Shown: piece after piece, positions 48,001 through 59,900 of the stretch
Position numbering within the stretch: position 1 is the stretch's first letter
Layout: each line of letters opens with the position of its first letter
Assembly (NCBI RefSeq): GCF_020360975.1
Contig: NW_025408686.1
Span: forward strand, 496,001-560,000
DNA length: 64,000 nt
Direction of reading: 5' to 3'
Source of the DNA: Hirsutella rhossiliensis
Taxonomy: Eukaryota > Ascomycota > Sordariomycetes > Hypocreales > Ophiocordycipitaceae
Notes under the pieces: model-generated
What the model saw: the letters and a program-made list of their open reading frames with translations, nothing else
Database searches by the model: none
Told to the model about the DNA's origin: nothing
Translations under genes and position numbers: made by a program

Positions 48001-48957
48001 GTGAACTCTCCTCCACGCGCGGTAATTGGCCGCCGCCTTTGCGCATTCTTCAGTCCACCACCGCGCACCATGCGTAGTCTTACGGGCAGGTCGACCGGCA
48101 GCTCTGGCTGCACAACCAAGAAGGTTCACGAGCGCCGACGCAAAGCTGTCGAGCTCGGAAGGAGATGCCGTGGTGATCGGGATGAAGGCGGCACCGGCCT
48201 CCACTAATTCAATGAATCGCTTCAATTCCTCGTCGGAGTTGAGATGGATCTTTCCTATTGGAAGGGGTGCCAGAACTTGTCCTGGCAGCGTGATACTAAG
48301 GGTAAAATGATCGGAGCCGGTTGCTAGATGATCCTCGACAACAGCGTCGGCCAGAGGTATGTTGCAGAAGGCGAGATCAACCGTATTGCCGTGTGCGTTG
48401 GTCGGGACATCGACAGGATTCAGTAAGCCGAGTCGATTGTCCATTGCCCAAAACGCTATTTCTTCGCCGCGGTCCTCTCGTCGACCGGCCTGCCAGCTGG
48501 GATGTTTGGCATTGAAATCACCAGCAACAAGACACTTGTCCGGTACGGTCCACTGAAGCAAGATTTCAAGGGCTCCGTCGTGGTACGGCTGCCGATAGAA
48601 GTTGACGACTGTTATGCCGTTGACGGTGAGCCAAAGGATGTCACGAGTCGCCGCAGGTCTCTTTTGATCAGCGACGAGACCTGCGGAACGCCGGACGTAT
48701 GTCATGACTCTCGGGCGAGTGTCGCGGCCGTCCCAGTCGTTGACGGGTGAGAAGGTGTCGTAGGCCTGATGCGTCTTAGTGAGGCATCGGCCATCTTTCA
48801 GTCCTGTCCATGGCTCCTGCAACAAAATAATGTCGTATTGTTCCGAGTCGGCCAACGCAAGGGCACAATCGTGTGCCGGCGGAATCTTGCCTACGTTGGC
48901 TTGGAAGATTCGCAAGATCCTCCTATCGCTTCGATTGCGTGGAAAACAGCGAGGCAT
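45089..48957 (-). pseudogene. LINE ORF2: endonuclease, reverse transcriptase, RNase H, broken
   Basis: Start ATG at 48,957. Frame segments: 48,957-47,824 carries the AP-endonuclease (LLQEPW, AGDFNAKHPSW, DLAFCN, GSDHFTLSI). 47,816-~47,170 is the RT N-terminal half (SPGPDNITVRMLR, AEVVMIAKPGRRDL, RPISLLSCLGK). ~47,170-46,315 is the RT core (GLPQGSPVSPILF, catalytic GYADDTAIL). 46,330-~45,900 carries the start of RNase H (VVYSDGSRSTEGHAGYG). A short segment follows (FVCLDNLATA), then ~45,850-45,089 has the end of RNase H (VEVHWIPGHADIPGNEEADA) and a C-terminal C-x-C...H...C motif (CSCGRRKEPAHIFYC). Frame jumps near 47,820, 47,170, 46,330, 45,900 and 45,840 break it. Domain content is complete. 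Confidence 0.92.
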
Positions 48958-50595
48958 TAGGGTAGCGTCACAGGACTAGTGCGTCGTTTCTTCGATGGGA
49001 CGACAGGGAGGAACTGGTCGCCGTCCCTTACATGCGGCGGCGTTGTGGCCACAACGATGCATGGGGTTGACGGCGCGGCTGGCTCGTAAATGGCGCCCAT
49101 GTCGGAGCTTCCATCTCCTCCAGCTGCCCGCGGCGCCGTTGACTCCAAGGAAAGTATCTGCGGCCTGCCAGGGCTCTGATCAGACTGGTCGGACACTCTG
49201 GCCTTTGGAGTTCGCCGCTTCTGCTGCGCAGAGCTGAACTCCCATCTGCCGTACCAGGCTCTTCTCCTCCTTCGTCAGGCGCCGGACCATGCCGTGAACG
49301 CGCTTGGGGCGGGCAGGGCATTTGGGGTCATCCGCGCAATGGGGTCCAAGGCAGTTTGCACACTGCTCGAGGGCGGTGCATTCTTGGCTACGATGGCCGG
49401 TTTTGCCACAACGCCTGCAGCGCGCCGTTCGATCGCAGCTGTGTCGAGCGTGGAAATCCCAGCACTTGTCACATTGGCTAGGAATGCTGGGCTTGTCGAT
49501 ATAGCGGGCGAACCGGCTGGCGCCGAACAGTCGCCAGGGTCTCTGCGTGGGTTCCAGGAAGGATACAATAAGGGTCTTGGTAGGCATATCGCCCGAGTCG
49601 TGTCGCGAGGTCCGTATGCTGATGGGCTTCAGTCCGGTTTGGCAGGCAATTTCTTCTTTGACCGCCTCATCGAAGTTGATCTCAACGCCGCGTAGGTCCG
49701 TGAGCCTACGGGGCAATCGGCTACGGCATACGAATGCCATTTCTGGCTAATCTCTACGGCCGTCGCGTCCAGATCTACGGCCCAATCCGCCTGTCGCTGC
49801 ACGAGTAGTTCGCGCGTGGCCACATCCGATGCCAGGATGGCCCAACCCGTGTTTACCGGGAAGGCTGCCGGGATGCGGCGTAGGTCGATGCCGACTCTAG
49901 CGGCGATGTGGGCCCGGATAGCGTATCTTTCATGGTTTCGGGCCGGAGCATCGGCGTCAAGTCGGACAAAGACACGCAGGTCTTCCTTGGGTGGGACCAC
50001 GGGCGGTCGTCCTGGAGACGAGTGGTGGTTTGCTGTTTTCGCTGTGGTGGGGCGGAGGCCGTAATGGCCAGCTGTCCTTGTGTCGTTTTGCCGGATGCGA
50101 GAACGCTGCTGTACGTAGGTTTCGGTGGTTCCTCAAGGTCGGCGAGCGATTGAGTCCAGAGGTTCAGAAACTTGGTGGCAACTTGCTTTGCGATGCTATT
50201 GTGGGAGCCGGACGTGAATTGTTTGGCTGTCTGTTCGAATGATTCGCTAAAGGCCCGAAAGACTGCCAGCTTGGCATCATGGGCTGCCGTTTGGTCGCGA
50301 GCGATCTTTGTAGCCGCTTCGATGATGGAGACAGGTGCATTTTCCGTGGACCCGGTCGAACCAGGGCCATTCGGGATTATTTCCGGCTGCGTTCCTTCCG
50401 CGACGGCAGCGTTGGGCGTGTCGCTGGGAGACGTCGGTCGAGGGAGCTGCTGAGCCGCCAGGGTTGAGACATTTGGGCGAGCCTCCGCCGGAGAGGACAG
50501 TAGGTGCTGAGATGCACGGGCTGCTAGATCAGGTGGCGATTGTATGTCGACAGCACAGGAGCGGCGCGCGAACCTGAGGCTGGTGCCATGGCCGC
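48957..50595 (-). pseudogene. LINE ORF1: Gag-like protein with zinc knuckles, broken
   Basis: The N-terminal part is a long Pro/Ser/Ala-rich then helical region (FRAFSESFEQTAKQF). The middle part, 50,000-49,730, has a compact domain (DLRVFVRLDADAPARNHERY). The C-terminal part holds two or three CCHC knuckles (CDKCWDFHARHSC, CRRCGKTGHRSQEC, CANCLGPHCADDPKC), which bind RNA in LINE ribonucleoproteins. Frame jumps near 50,550, 50,000, 49,725 and 49,190 break it. The exact start is uncertain; the likeliest ATG lies near 50,590. It ends in PSKKRR and overlaps ORF2 by TAATG. Confidence 0.85.
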
Positions 50596-50885
50596 TGCCG
50601 GCGCTTTGCGCGGCGCTGTTGCGGAATTTTCAAGAGCACTGTTAAGCGAAAAGCTGTATGGATAGGCTACTTCCTTAACACTTGCGTGCCAAGAAAGTAA
50701 AAATGCAGGGAAGGGTGTTCGATGAACCAAACCACCAAGGCAGCTCGTGATATAGGGTAGGCTTCACCTTTACGGAGTCCACCTACAGTCAATTACATAA
50801 GCAAGCTGCATGTGGACATTTTATGCCGAGCCAGACCCTCGAGCATCCACATCGCGCCTCTCGGTGAAATATCCCACAGCCCAAC

Positions 50886-51752
50886 ATGTCGGAACACTGG
50901 AAATCGACGCCCAAATACTGGTGCAAGCACTGCTCGTGCTACGTGCGCGACACCAAACTCGAGAAACAGAATCATGAGGCAACGGCCCGGCATCAAGGTG
51001 CGCTCAAGCGGTCGCTGCGCAATCTGCACTACGCCCACGAGCGGGAGGAGCGCGACAAGGCGCGCGCGCAACAGGAGATCGCACGGCTCAACGGCGTCGT
51101 CTCGTACAGCAGCGGTGCCCGGGCGGCGACAAACGCTGCACTGATCAAGCCCGCGGCACCCACCGAGTCGGAGCTGAAGAAGCAGCGCGAGCAGCTCGCC
51201 GAGCTCGGCGTGGCGATACCGAGCAGTTTCCGGCCCGAGATGGCAATCGCTGGCGAATGGACCGTCACGAGCTCGCGCGTCGTTGCGAGCGAGGGCGAGG
51301 AGGGGAGCACAAAGACGGAGACAGTGGCGACAGGGGTGCGGAAGCGGGAGGAGGCTACCGAGGAGCACAAGGAGGAGGAGGAGGTTTTGGAGCGGCTCTT
51401 CAAGAAGCCGCGGAGATGGGGCAGGGACTCCAAGATGATGGCGCAGGGCGAGGATCCGGAACTGGACGCCCTGTTGAGCGGGACGACGATCCCTCTCAAG
51501 AAGCGGCCCAGCGACGGGGATGGGGTGTTCAAAGAGGAAAAGGCTGCGGACGATGGCACTCAAGTGAAAAGGGAAGAGGGCCAAGACACGAGGGTCGACG
51601 GGGTCAAGGCGGACGGCGTCCCGATCAAGCAGGAGGTTGACACGCAGGCTGGCCAAGGGCTGGCCCTGGGTGCCAATACCGCGGGAACTGACGGCGGGAC
51701 AGTACCGGTGGTGTTTAAGAAGCGCAAGGCCAAGGGTATTCGGACAAAGTGA
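50886..51752 (+). CDS. U1-type zinc-finger protein, WBP4/FBP21-like splicing factor
   Basis: A single-exon 288-residue protein. Its N-terminus WKSTPKYWCKHCSCYVRD is the matrin/U1-type C2H2 finger with Cys13, Cys16, His30 and His36 (spacing C-x2-C-x13-H-x5-H), as in U1C and WBP4. A helical basic segment (residues ~40-70) and a long Glu/Lys-rich disordered tail follow, ending in a nuclear-localisation-like KKRKAKGIRTK. In animals WBP4 is a spliceosomal B-complex protein with WW domains; none is seen here, as in many fungal relatives. Function in pre-mRNA splicing is inferred from the finger. ATG 50,886 lies 150 bp right of the LINE's target copy, so the LINE sits in its promoter. Confidence 0.82.
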   Translation: MSEHWKSTPKYWCKHCSCYVRDTKLEKQNHEATARHQGALKRSLRNLHYAHEREERDKARAQQEIARLNGVVSYSSGARAATNAALIKPAAPTESELKKQREQLAELGVAIPSSFRPEMAIAGEWTVTSSRVVASEGEEGSTKTETVATGVRKREEATEEHKEEEEVLERLFKKPRRWGRDSKMMAQGEDPELDALLSGTTIPLKKRPSDGDGVFKEEKAADDGTQVKREEGQDTRVDGVKADGVPIKQEVDTQAGQGLALGANTAGTDGGTVPVVFKKRKAKGIRTK

Positions 51753-52221
51753 CGCGGCAGGGGTCAGCATCTGCATCTCTTGCTTTCTATTTTGACTCAC
51801 GGCACCAAGATACCCGGCGATAGAATGGCATGGCATTTTACGGCTTCGTGACGGCAACTTGCAAGCATGAGAGCGTCGGGAACGTGATGGCGGAGGGACC
51901 GCAGCATCGGCCCGGAGGAGGTGGGGCCATTCGGCTTACTGTCCGTCCCGCGTCCCAAGGCCACCGGAAGGGACGGCAGAGCAGCTGGTCATGACTGTAC
52001 TGTACGGCACAGTATGAATAAGATGCTCTGCGTCCCGAGCCAGGCAGAGAGGAGGAGGGGTTGCGTAACGTAATGGCGTCACAGACCCCGACTCCCCACC
52101 TCGGCCGTCCGTCAACGAGCGCTGACTACCAGCAAATTGCGGCTCGGCGACAGATACAGGTCTCGCCCATTGACGTGTCTCGTCACCATCGCGCGGGGCA
52201 GAAGACAGAGAGAGAGGCAGG
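51753..52221. other. Intergenic region between two + strand genes
   Basis: 3' UTR of the zinc-finger gene and promoter/leader of the hydrolase gene. A GAGAGAGAGG run just before ATG 52,222 is part of the leader. Nothing else seen. Confidence 0.5.
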
Positions 52222-53159
52222 ATGGCTTCACATGCTCCCGGTGCGTGTTGCACCGTCGGCACCCTTTTCGAGTACGTCCATGTCGCTGCGTGTGAATATG
52301 CCTCTTCCTCTGTACCAAGTGGACAAGCACAAATCTCTCAGGCCGGCCAAAGACACGACATGACACAAATGGCTGACGGCAACAGGGGCGAGCCGACGGG
52401 CGGGATGATCAAAGTCGACGGCAAGATTGACGCGTACCTGGCCAAGGCGTCGTCCGAGGCCAAGGCGCGCAAGGGCTGCGGCATCCTCTACCTGCCCGAC
52501 GTCATCGGCATCTGGCAGAACAGCAAGCTCATGGCCGACAGCTTTGCCGCCAACGGCTACACGACGCTCGTGCTGGACCTCTTCAACAGCGACCCGATGC
52601 CGCTCAACAGGCCCGACGGCTTCGACTTTGCCAAGTGGATGCAGCACGGCTCTGACGGCAAGAACCCGCACACGACCGAGGCCGTCGACCCCATTGTCGT
52701 GGCCGGCATCAAGGCCATGCGAGACCTGGGTATCACCAAGATTGCCGCCGTGGGCTACTGCTTCGGCGCCAAGGTGAGTCTGGGCCGCCTGCCTCTCTCC
52801 CGGAGGTCATGTACTGACGGCGCCATGTCAAGTACGTCGTGCGTCACTACAAACACGGCATCGACTGCGGCTTCGTCGCGCACCCCTCGTTTGTCGACGA
52901 GGACGAGCTCGCAGCCATCGGCGGCCCGCTGTCCATTGCCGCTGCTGAGACGGACGCCATCTTCCCGGCCGACAAGCGGCACCGGTCCGAGGATATTCTC
53001 TTCAAGACTAAGAAGCCCTATCAGATCAACCTGTACTGCGGCGTCGAACATGGCTTCGCCGTGCGAGGGGCTGCCGACGTCAAGGTGCAGAGGTTCGCCA
53101 AGGAGCAGGCGTTGAAACAGGCCATCACCTGGTTTGACGTGTTTCTCGATGACGCCTGA
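52222..53159 (+). CDS. Dienelactone hydrolase family protein
   Basis: Three exons: 52,222-52,271, 52,386-52,773 and 52,833-53,159, with introns GTACGT...AACAG (114 bp, branch CTGAC) and GTGAGT...CAAG (59 bp, branch TACTGAC). Joined product 254 residues, the usual length. The short first exon codes MASHAPGACCTVGTLF, the typical fungal start. Catalytic triad visible: nucleophile Cys142 in GYCFGAK, Asp187 in AAAETDAIFP, His219 in GVEHGFAVRG. The alpha/beta hydrolase fold opens lactones or thioesters; the natural substrate of this subfamily (Aim2-like) is not known. A cytosolic enzyme by lack of signals. Confidence 0.9.
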
Positions 53160-53359
53160 GGTCCAACGGTGGCGTGGTGAAGACAGGAGATGCCTTTTGC
53201 GTGTTATTAGCTAGAGAATCGAGACGGTTTGAGCACTTAAGCTCCATGTGTTGAGGAGGAGAGAAATATGTACTTGTACGCTACGTACTTGTACAGTATC
53301 GGCAGTGTAGCCGGGGCTTAGTCAACGAGGTGTCTGCTTAACTACCTAAGAGAGGCTCG
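53160..53359. promoter_or_regulatory. Short intergenic region upstream of the TAPT1-family gene
   Basis: 200 bp between the hydrolase stop and the first ATG of the next gene, same strand. Contains ATGTACTTGTACGCTACGTA and TACTTGTACAGTA, near-repeats of TACTTGTAC. Promoter content is inferred. Confidence 0.4.
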
Positions 53360-56300
53360 ATGACCTCAACGCACATCTGGCATCATCACAGCCTCCAATC
53401 ACAGCGACCGACCGCATTGCCCACCCCTCATTGGATCGCGCCCGAGTCGCGCAGGCATGGTCCCAGCGGCCTGGTCATGGCAGCATCCGCCGATCCCATC
53501 AAGCCTCGCCGCTCCCTAGCTGCTGCTGCCGGCGTCACCAATGGAGGAGCCCTCGTCTCGGACTCGACACCCTCGGCCAACGGCGCCATGTTGAGCGAGC
53601 CTCTGCCCCCGCGGAGCGCCTCGTGCGAGGCTGACAACCCGACTGCGAGAGGACGCTCCCAGTCCCCGGCCTTGCCCGGCCGGCGCGGCGACGAGGGGGC
53701 GGGGAGCCGAGGCTCTGGCTCCGAGTCGCACTCGGCCAAGCGTCGGAGCGGCAGCGGCACCGTCACAAAAGCGCTGAGCAACGACAACGTCGCCCGGCTG
53801 TCTGCTGCAGAGGTCCGGCGACTGACGAGCGCTCCCGAGTCACTGCCCGTCGCCCCCGCTCCCCAGCGCCACCCCATTGCCTATGACCTCGTCTCGCGGA
53901 CCCCCGAGCAGCTCCAGGCCATCCGCCATCGTCTGCTTCAACCGCATCACAAGCAGCATTCCGTCAACCCCCGAGCCGACGACTTCGGGGCAACAGGCTC
54001 CTGGCCGATCGACGACCCGGGATACCGGCCGCAGTCACCCAGAACCGTGTCCACGCCCCCGACGCCCCGAGTCCCCGCCGTCGATGACTTGAATGGCGCA
54101 TCCGCCCTGCGACGATTCTCCTTCGGCCCCGCCGCCCGCCGACCTCCTCCCCTGGATATAGGCAGCAATGAATTCGCCAACGGTCTTGCGTCTTCGCCTG
54201 CGGTGCAAACGGCCAACGCCCAGCAGCAGCAGTCTCCGGCTGCCCCTGGCAGTCCCGGCCCGCGGCTGCCCTCACCTGCCCCGAGCATGATCCCGCTTCC
54301 GCCCATGTCCCTGCCGACGCACCTACAACTCGAATTGGCTGCACAGCGACCGAGCCCCCTCTACATCCATCACTCCTACACAGACGACATGCCCTACGAG
54401 TCAAATGCCGTCAAGCTCGAGCGACTCAAAAACGTCTTGCTCCTCGCCCCCTATCTCGAGCGAACGCTATACTTTGGCGCCCTTGCTTGTCTGGATGCAT
54501 GGCTCCATACCTTCACCATTCTACCCATCCGCTTCATCCTGGCCCTGGCGGTCCTGGTCAAGTGGTGGGGATACGTCATTGGAAAAGAGGCCGAGTGGCT
54601 TGTCGGCTTCGTGTGGTATGGCCTGGGCAGACTCTGGTCCCGAGCACGAGGTCGAGGCCCGTCGCGCAGGCCCAGCGATGCCTCGGACAGAGAGCGGTCG
54701 CGAAGCAGGATGAGTGGCGCCGAGTCGTCGACTGATGCCGGCCCGACCTACTCATTTCGTCTCCGCGGGCGCCAACGGGCCGAGTCGCACGTGGACAGCA
54801 CTGATGAAGAACGGTCAAAGCCCTTCCGCTTCCCCAAGGCCAGAGACCCTGGGCCTAAGACCGGTGCCTTTCGCCACCGCAGAACCAAGTCGCTGCCGTC
54901 GAGTCTGTCGGCCTTTCACAAGGCAGACTTGCTGCAGGGGGCAGTCATCATCTGCAGCTCACTGGCTCTGATGACGCTGGATGCCAGTCGCATGTATCAT
55001 TTCGTCCGCGCGCAGTCAGCCATCAAGCTCTACGTCATATTCAACATTCTTGAGGTTGGTGACCGGCTCCTGTCGGCCCTCGGCCAAGATATCCTCGAGT
55101 GCCTCTTCAGCGCCGAGACGCTGTCGCGCAACTCGTCTGGACGGTCAAAGATCTTCCTGCCACTGACCATGTTCCTGCTCGCCCTCGTCTACAACTGCCT
55201 GCACTCTATTGCCCTTTACTACCAGGTCATCACGCTCAACGTGGCAGTCAACTCGTACTCCAACGCCCTCCTCACCCTGCTTCTCTCCAACCAGTTTGTC
55301 GAAATCAAGAGCACCGTTTTCAAGCGCTTTGAGCGAGACAGCCTGTTCCAGCTCACGTGTGCCGACATTGTGGAGCGATTCCAGCTCTGGGTCATGCTGC
55401 TCATCATCGGCATGCGCAACGTCGTCGAGGTCGGCGGCCTCTCCGTGCCCGGCGCGGGTGTCGACTCGGCCTACGAAGACGGCTCTGGCCCGGGGCCGCT
55501 CCATCCGCCGTCCATACTGCCACACAGCTTTACCGTGTTGCCGTCGTGGCTCATGTCCGGCGAGGTCCTGTCGCCGTTTCTGATTGTGGTGGGGAGTGAG
55601 ATGCTGGTCGACACCATCAAGCATGCGTACGTGACAAAGTTTAACAACATCAAGCCTGCCTTTTACAGCAGAACGCTCGACATCCTGTGCAAGGACTACT
55701 ACGCAAATGTGAGTTGTCCGCCCCGCCACCTCGTTCAGCCCCTGACAAGCCGCAGGCATTCACCACTCCGGCCTTGACGCGGCGCCTGGGGCTGGCCGTG
55801 ATTCCCCTGTCGTGTCTCTTCATCCGCGCATCCGTTCAGACGTACCACATGTTTCTGTCCACCAAGATCCCGATGCCGATGCCGCAGTCGACGCAGACGT
55901 CGCTGAGCGAGGAGTCTGCAACGCCTTCATCGCCCGCCATGATTGCCGCGCTGAGCCGCTTCGACGCCCTCATCCGAGACTCGCTCGGCCGCGCTACGTA
56001 CGGCTACCCGTACGGCTCGCCGCTCAACTCGCGCCCCTGGTACTCGTGGACCTCGGACGACCTCATCGCCGCGCTGACCATGGTCGTCGTCTTCTTCATG
56101 GCCTTTCTCGTGCTTCTCATCGTCAAGCTCATCCTCGGCATGGTCCTGCTGCAGTACGCGCGCAACCGCTACGCCAAGATGAAGCAAAAGGACAGCATGA
56201 TAGCGCTCGGCCAGGCGGAGCGCGAGACATACGAGACGCGCGGTCGGCGAGTCGGCTGCCGGCCCGAGGTGGAGATTGGCGAGGACCGGCAGCGCTGGAT

Positions 56301-56427
56301 AAACGCCGACGCGTCAGAGGGCCTGCCGGGCGCCAAGAGGGCCGGCGAGGACAATAAGAAGATAAAGACGTCGGGCGACTACCAGGGCGTTTTCCGCTAC
56401 GAGATGGTGGCCAAGCGCATCTGGTGA
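53360..56427 (+). CDS. TAPT1/EMP65 family ER membrane protein
   Basis: Exons 53,360-55,708 and 55,756-56,427, with a 47-bp intron (GTGAGT...CCGCAG, branch CTGAC); up to 1,006 residues. The first ATG is 53,360; a second in-frame ATG at 53,477 (MAASADPIKPRRSLAAAAG) may be the true start. Residues ~40-340 are Ser/Pro/Ala-rich and disordered. The conserved part begins near residue 345 (AVKLERLKNVLLLAPYLERT) and holds at least six hydrophobic segments, e.g. ILALAVLVKWWGYVI, LLALVYNCLHSIALYYQVI and LTMVVVFFMAFLVLLIVKLI. The family box SEMLVDTIKHAYVTKFNNIK lies just before the intron. Yeast Emp65 works with Slp1 in the ER in protecting soluble proteins; the human relative TAPT1 affects cilia and trafficking. 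Confidence 0.9.
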
Positions 56428-56933
56428 TGCCGGCAGGGCGCCCTGTCTTCATTCTTGGTGTTCTGACATGGGCATGCATCAAATATAGAATTTGTGTGGA
56501 ATGCTTCGTCTTCTCCACATATCAGGCCTTCAATACTATCGATGGCTTACCTCGAAGTTCTTGCTGAATCCTGTCTTTGCTGCTCCTGCTAGAAATCTCG
56601 CTTGCTCTCCGAGACAATCCAGTCGACCACTCACACGGCGAGGACGTCTCCGATTCTCGCCAGTCCTAGGGTAGGCGGTCGGGACTTGCATCCTCCCGGA
56701 TAAAGCCTCCTCATGGGACAATCTGTCTACGGCAAAAACAACGTCCCGGTTGGGAGGCGTCGACAACCTTGTCTACACTTTCTTTTGCAGCCTCGTCTGT
56801 GGTATCACCTCTTCCTCCTTCTGGAGACCTTCGTCGAGGGCCCTTTTCTTTTCAAAACTCGTCGAAGATCATTCGTGGCTTCGTCTTCATCGTCGCTGTT
56901 GCCCGGTCTGTCCATGATCCACTTATTCGACTT
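56428..56933. other. Intergenic region between convergent genes
   Basis: 3' ends of the TAPT1-family gene (+) and KAP123 (-), 506 bp. Pyrimidine-rich stretches, no gene or repeat seen. Confidence 0.5.
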
Positions 56934-59900
56934 TCACTGCGCACCGGCCAACTGCAGCAGGCCAGGTTTGTTGGAGAGCAGCTCCGGCTTTGCCTTGTAC
57001 AGTGTCTGGACCGTCCTGTGCAGCAACTCCCGGGTGTCTTGCTCCAGCTGGTCCTCGGGCGGGCCCATCACCCTTTCAAAGATCCCGACGAGCTGAGGCG
57101 TCAGCTGCTCCACAGTCTGGTTGCCTCGCTCATCTAAGACCATACGTCAGTGCTTCACTCGTTCTAGACCCTTCCAATCCCCGGGTCACTTACAAAGGTT
57201 GTAGATGCACTGATAGATGGGCTCGTTTTCCTCGTAGTCCTCTGTCAGCGGAAGGGCGTTAACAATGGCGGGCAGCGCCTGGGCGACAAAGTCGCCGTCT
57301 GCGTGCTTCATCATCATGCGCGCCAGGCAGCCGGCAACATTGTCCGTCATGCGCATCTCCTTCATGGACAGCAGTGGCTCCAGCTTCTCCCACAGCTGCG
57401 GAAAGAGGGGAACCGTCTTGTTCACGTCGTTCGACTTCAAGATCAACAGACCCATGGCATAGGCGGCGTTGGACTTGGCCAGAGAGTCCGGGTCCGTCAG
57501 ACGCCGGCCCAGTGCCTGGCTCAGCGACTCTGTGAACGGAGAGATGCCCTCGCCGGTGTACTTTGTCACCTCGGCAATGGTGCCGACGGCCGTGGACCGG
57601 TGCAGGTCCTCGGTGGAGCTGGCCAGTTTGAGGACTGGCTTCTCGAAAATCTTCCACAACTCGCCAAAGGCAGAGCCAAGGGCGGCGGAGAGGCCGACCA
57701 CGACGTCGAGGGCAGTGTCGATGACGAGCCAATCGTATTCGGAAGATCCGCTGTCGACTTCCTGCTCCTCCTCCTCGTCTCCCAGGTCCTGCTGGCAGGG
57801 GTGCGAGCGCGTAAGAATGAGACCCACAACCGACACCAGCTCCTGGAGCATGTCGTCCTTGGAAACCAAGACAGCGGGGCCGCAAGCTCTCAGGGTGGCG
57901 GCGACATTTCGATTTACGTCGGTGATGACAGACCTATGTTAGTCCAATCCGGTCAGTGATACATGCTCGAGATGTCACGAGCGTGGGTTGTATTATGATA
58001 GCATTGGCCAGCCGATGGGAGTCAGAAGTAGATCAAACGTGTTCTCAGCAACCGCATGTTGCGTCTGAGTGAGCTGGGTATAACGCGAAGTGTTCATCAT
58101 GCAGAAGGCCAACGACAGGCTGATTGGGCTGATCGGAGGGGGTTGGAAGGGCCACGTACCGTTCACTGTCCTCGCACCAGATGCTCATGGTGGCCTTGTA
58201 GAGGGTCTGGCTCATCTTGATGATGGACGGCGGCGGCGTGGGGTTCGGAGGCATACCGGGCTGCCACTTGACTCCGGCGCTCTCCTCCCAGACCTGAAAG
58301 ACGCGTGCGTATGTGCGCCAAAGGGTGGAGATTGCCGTCCTGCGACACCCCTCATAAGTATGCTCGGCAAAGGGCTCAACCTTGTCAATGACCCTCTCAG
58401 CGTAAGTCTCGAGGTTGCCGCTGCTGCAGCAGTTGGTGATGACGTCGCCAAGGACATCAAGTGCAATCTCCTGCTCCAGAGCAACGGCAGTGACGGCACC
58501 GAGGTTCTCCAGGTCCTCGATGTCGTCCCACTCGTCATCTCCGCCGGTGGCAATGGCGAGATCGTGCTCGTTGTCCGGAGCCTTGACCTTGACGCGCTTG
58601 CCGCCGACAACCAAAGCACCGTCGCCCAGCTGGCTGACATCAATGCCAGGAAGGTCTATTTCCTCTTCCTCGAGCTCCAATGAAGCAAAGATGCCCTTGA
58701 AGACACCGTCGAGGAAATGGTCAAACTGCTCGCGGTAAACCTTGGACAGATTAGACCAGAGAATAAAGCTCGTCTCCTTGAGTCTGGGGTTGTCGAGGCC
58801 CAGGGCCTCCTCGCTGGCCTTCATCAAGTCCATGACGTAGGGCTGGAAGGCTTCGGGCCCGACCGCCATGGCGATGCGACCCAGGCTGTCGCAGGTGGAG
58901 CTCCTTAGGTTCATGGCATCATCATTGTCCTTGATCATGACGAACTTCGCGAGCGCCTTCATGACACCTTCAAAGTAGGGCTCAAACGACTTGTCCATGG
59001 ACGAAGCTATCGCACCGATGGCGGACGCAGCCGCAGCCTTGACGCCAAAGTCGTCGTGGTCGAGGAGCTTGACCATGGGCCCGATCAAGCTGGGGCCGTA
59101 TTGGGCCATGATCTTGGTGTCGACGCCGTCGCCAAAGGTGTCCAAGGCCCCACATGCGCATCGAACAATGCTCACGTTTTGCTTGTCCGGGGAGCCCTGG
59201 GAGGCGGCCTCGAGGTTTTTGAGGACAGCCGAGATGATCTGCTCGTGATGCGAGGCCATCTCATCGGCCATTTCCTCGGCCAGGTGGATAAGACCGACGA
59301 GTGCGGCGTGCCTCACCTGGCCATCCGAGTCGCACAGCAGGTTGAGTATGGTAGGCAGCAATGGCTGCAGCTGGGTCGAGACGAAGTCGGGAGCACCCTC
59401 GGCAGCGTTGCCAAGGGCAAGCATGGCGGCCATGCGGAAGCCGGGGTTCTGGTTGGTGGCGAAGGAGGGGAACTGGTCGAGGAGCGGGACGATGACCTGG
59501 CGAGGAGGCAGCTCGTTGGCGAGGGTGTTGATGAGGCTGATGGCGGTCCGAGCCGGGGACATGTCCTCGTCATCGTCGTCGGCGTCGAGGGTGGTGACAA
59601 TGTGCATGGCCTTGACCATGAGCTGGGGGCCCATGTCCTTCATGGCCTGGATCTTCATGCGGCGGTAGCGGACGCACTGGATGAGGAAGCCGAGGGCTTG
59701 AGTGCGGGCGTCTTGGTCAGCATCGGCGTTGGCGGCCAGGTCTACCATGAACTGCAGCAGATGGCGCAGGTGGAGAGAGAGGAGGGCAGAGTCGTAGGCG
59801 AGAAAGGAGTGGAAGACTTCGAAGACGGTCTTGTATTTGTCGTTGTCGCCGGCCTCGACGGTTGCGCTGAGGATGTTGACTAAGTTGGGGAGGAAGGCCT

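Larger units (their letters stand above)
44866..50717 (-). mobile_element. Full-length LINE (Tad/I-like non-LTR retrotransposon), not RIPped, frameshifted
   Basis: Bounded by a perfect 15-bp target duplication TTCGATGAACCAAAC (44,851-44,865 and 50,718-50,732). At the left is its 3' end, a (TTTAG)5 tail on + (CTAAA repeats on the sense strand) in place of poly-A. Minus strand order: 5' UTR, ORF1 (about 50,595-48,957), ORF2 (48,957-45,089), and a ~200-bp 3' UTR. ORF1 stop and ORF2 start overlap as TAATG, typical of reinitiation. Composition is GC-rich, like the neighbouring genes. At least eight frame changes break both ORFs, so it is dead despite complete ends. Confidence 0.93.

Noticed and set aside
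45089..50595. LINE frame breaks read as introns
   Set aside because: At the jumps inspected the frame changes within a few codons with no room for an intron; small indels fit better.
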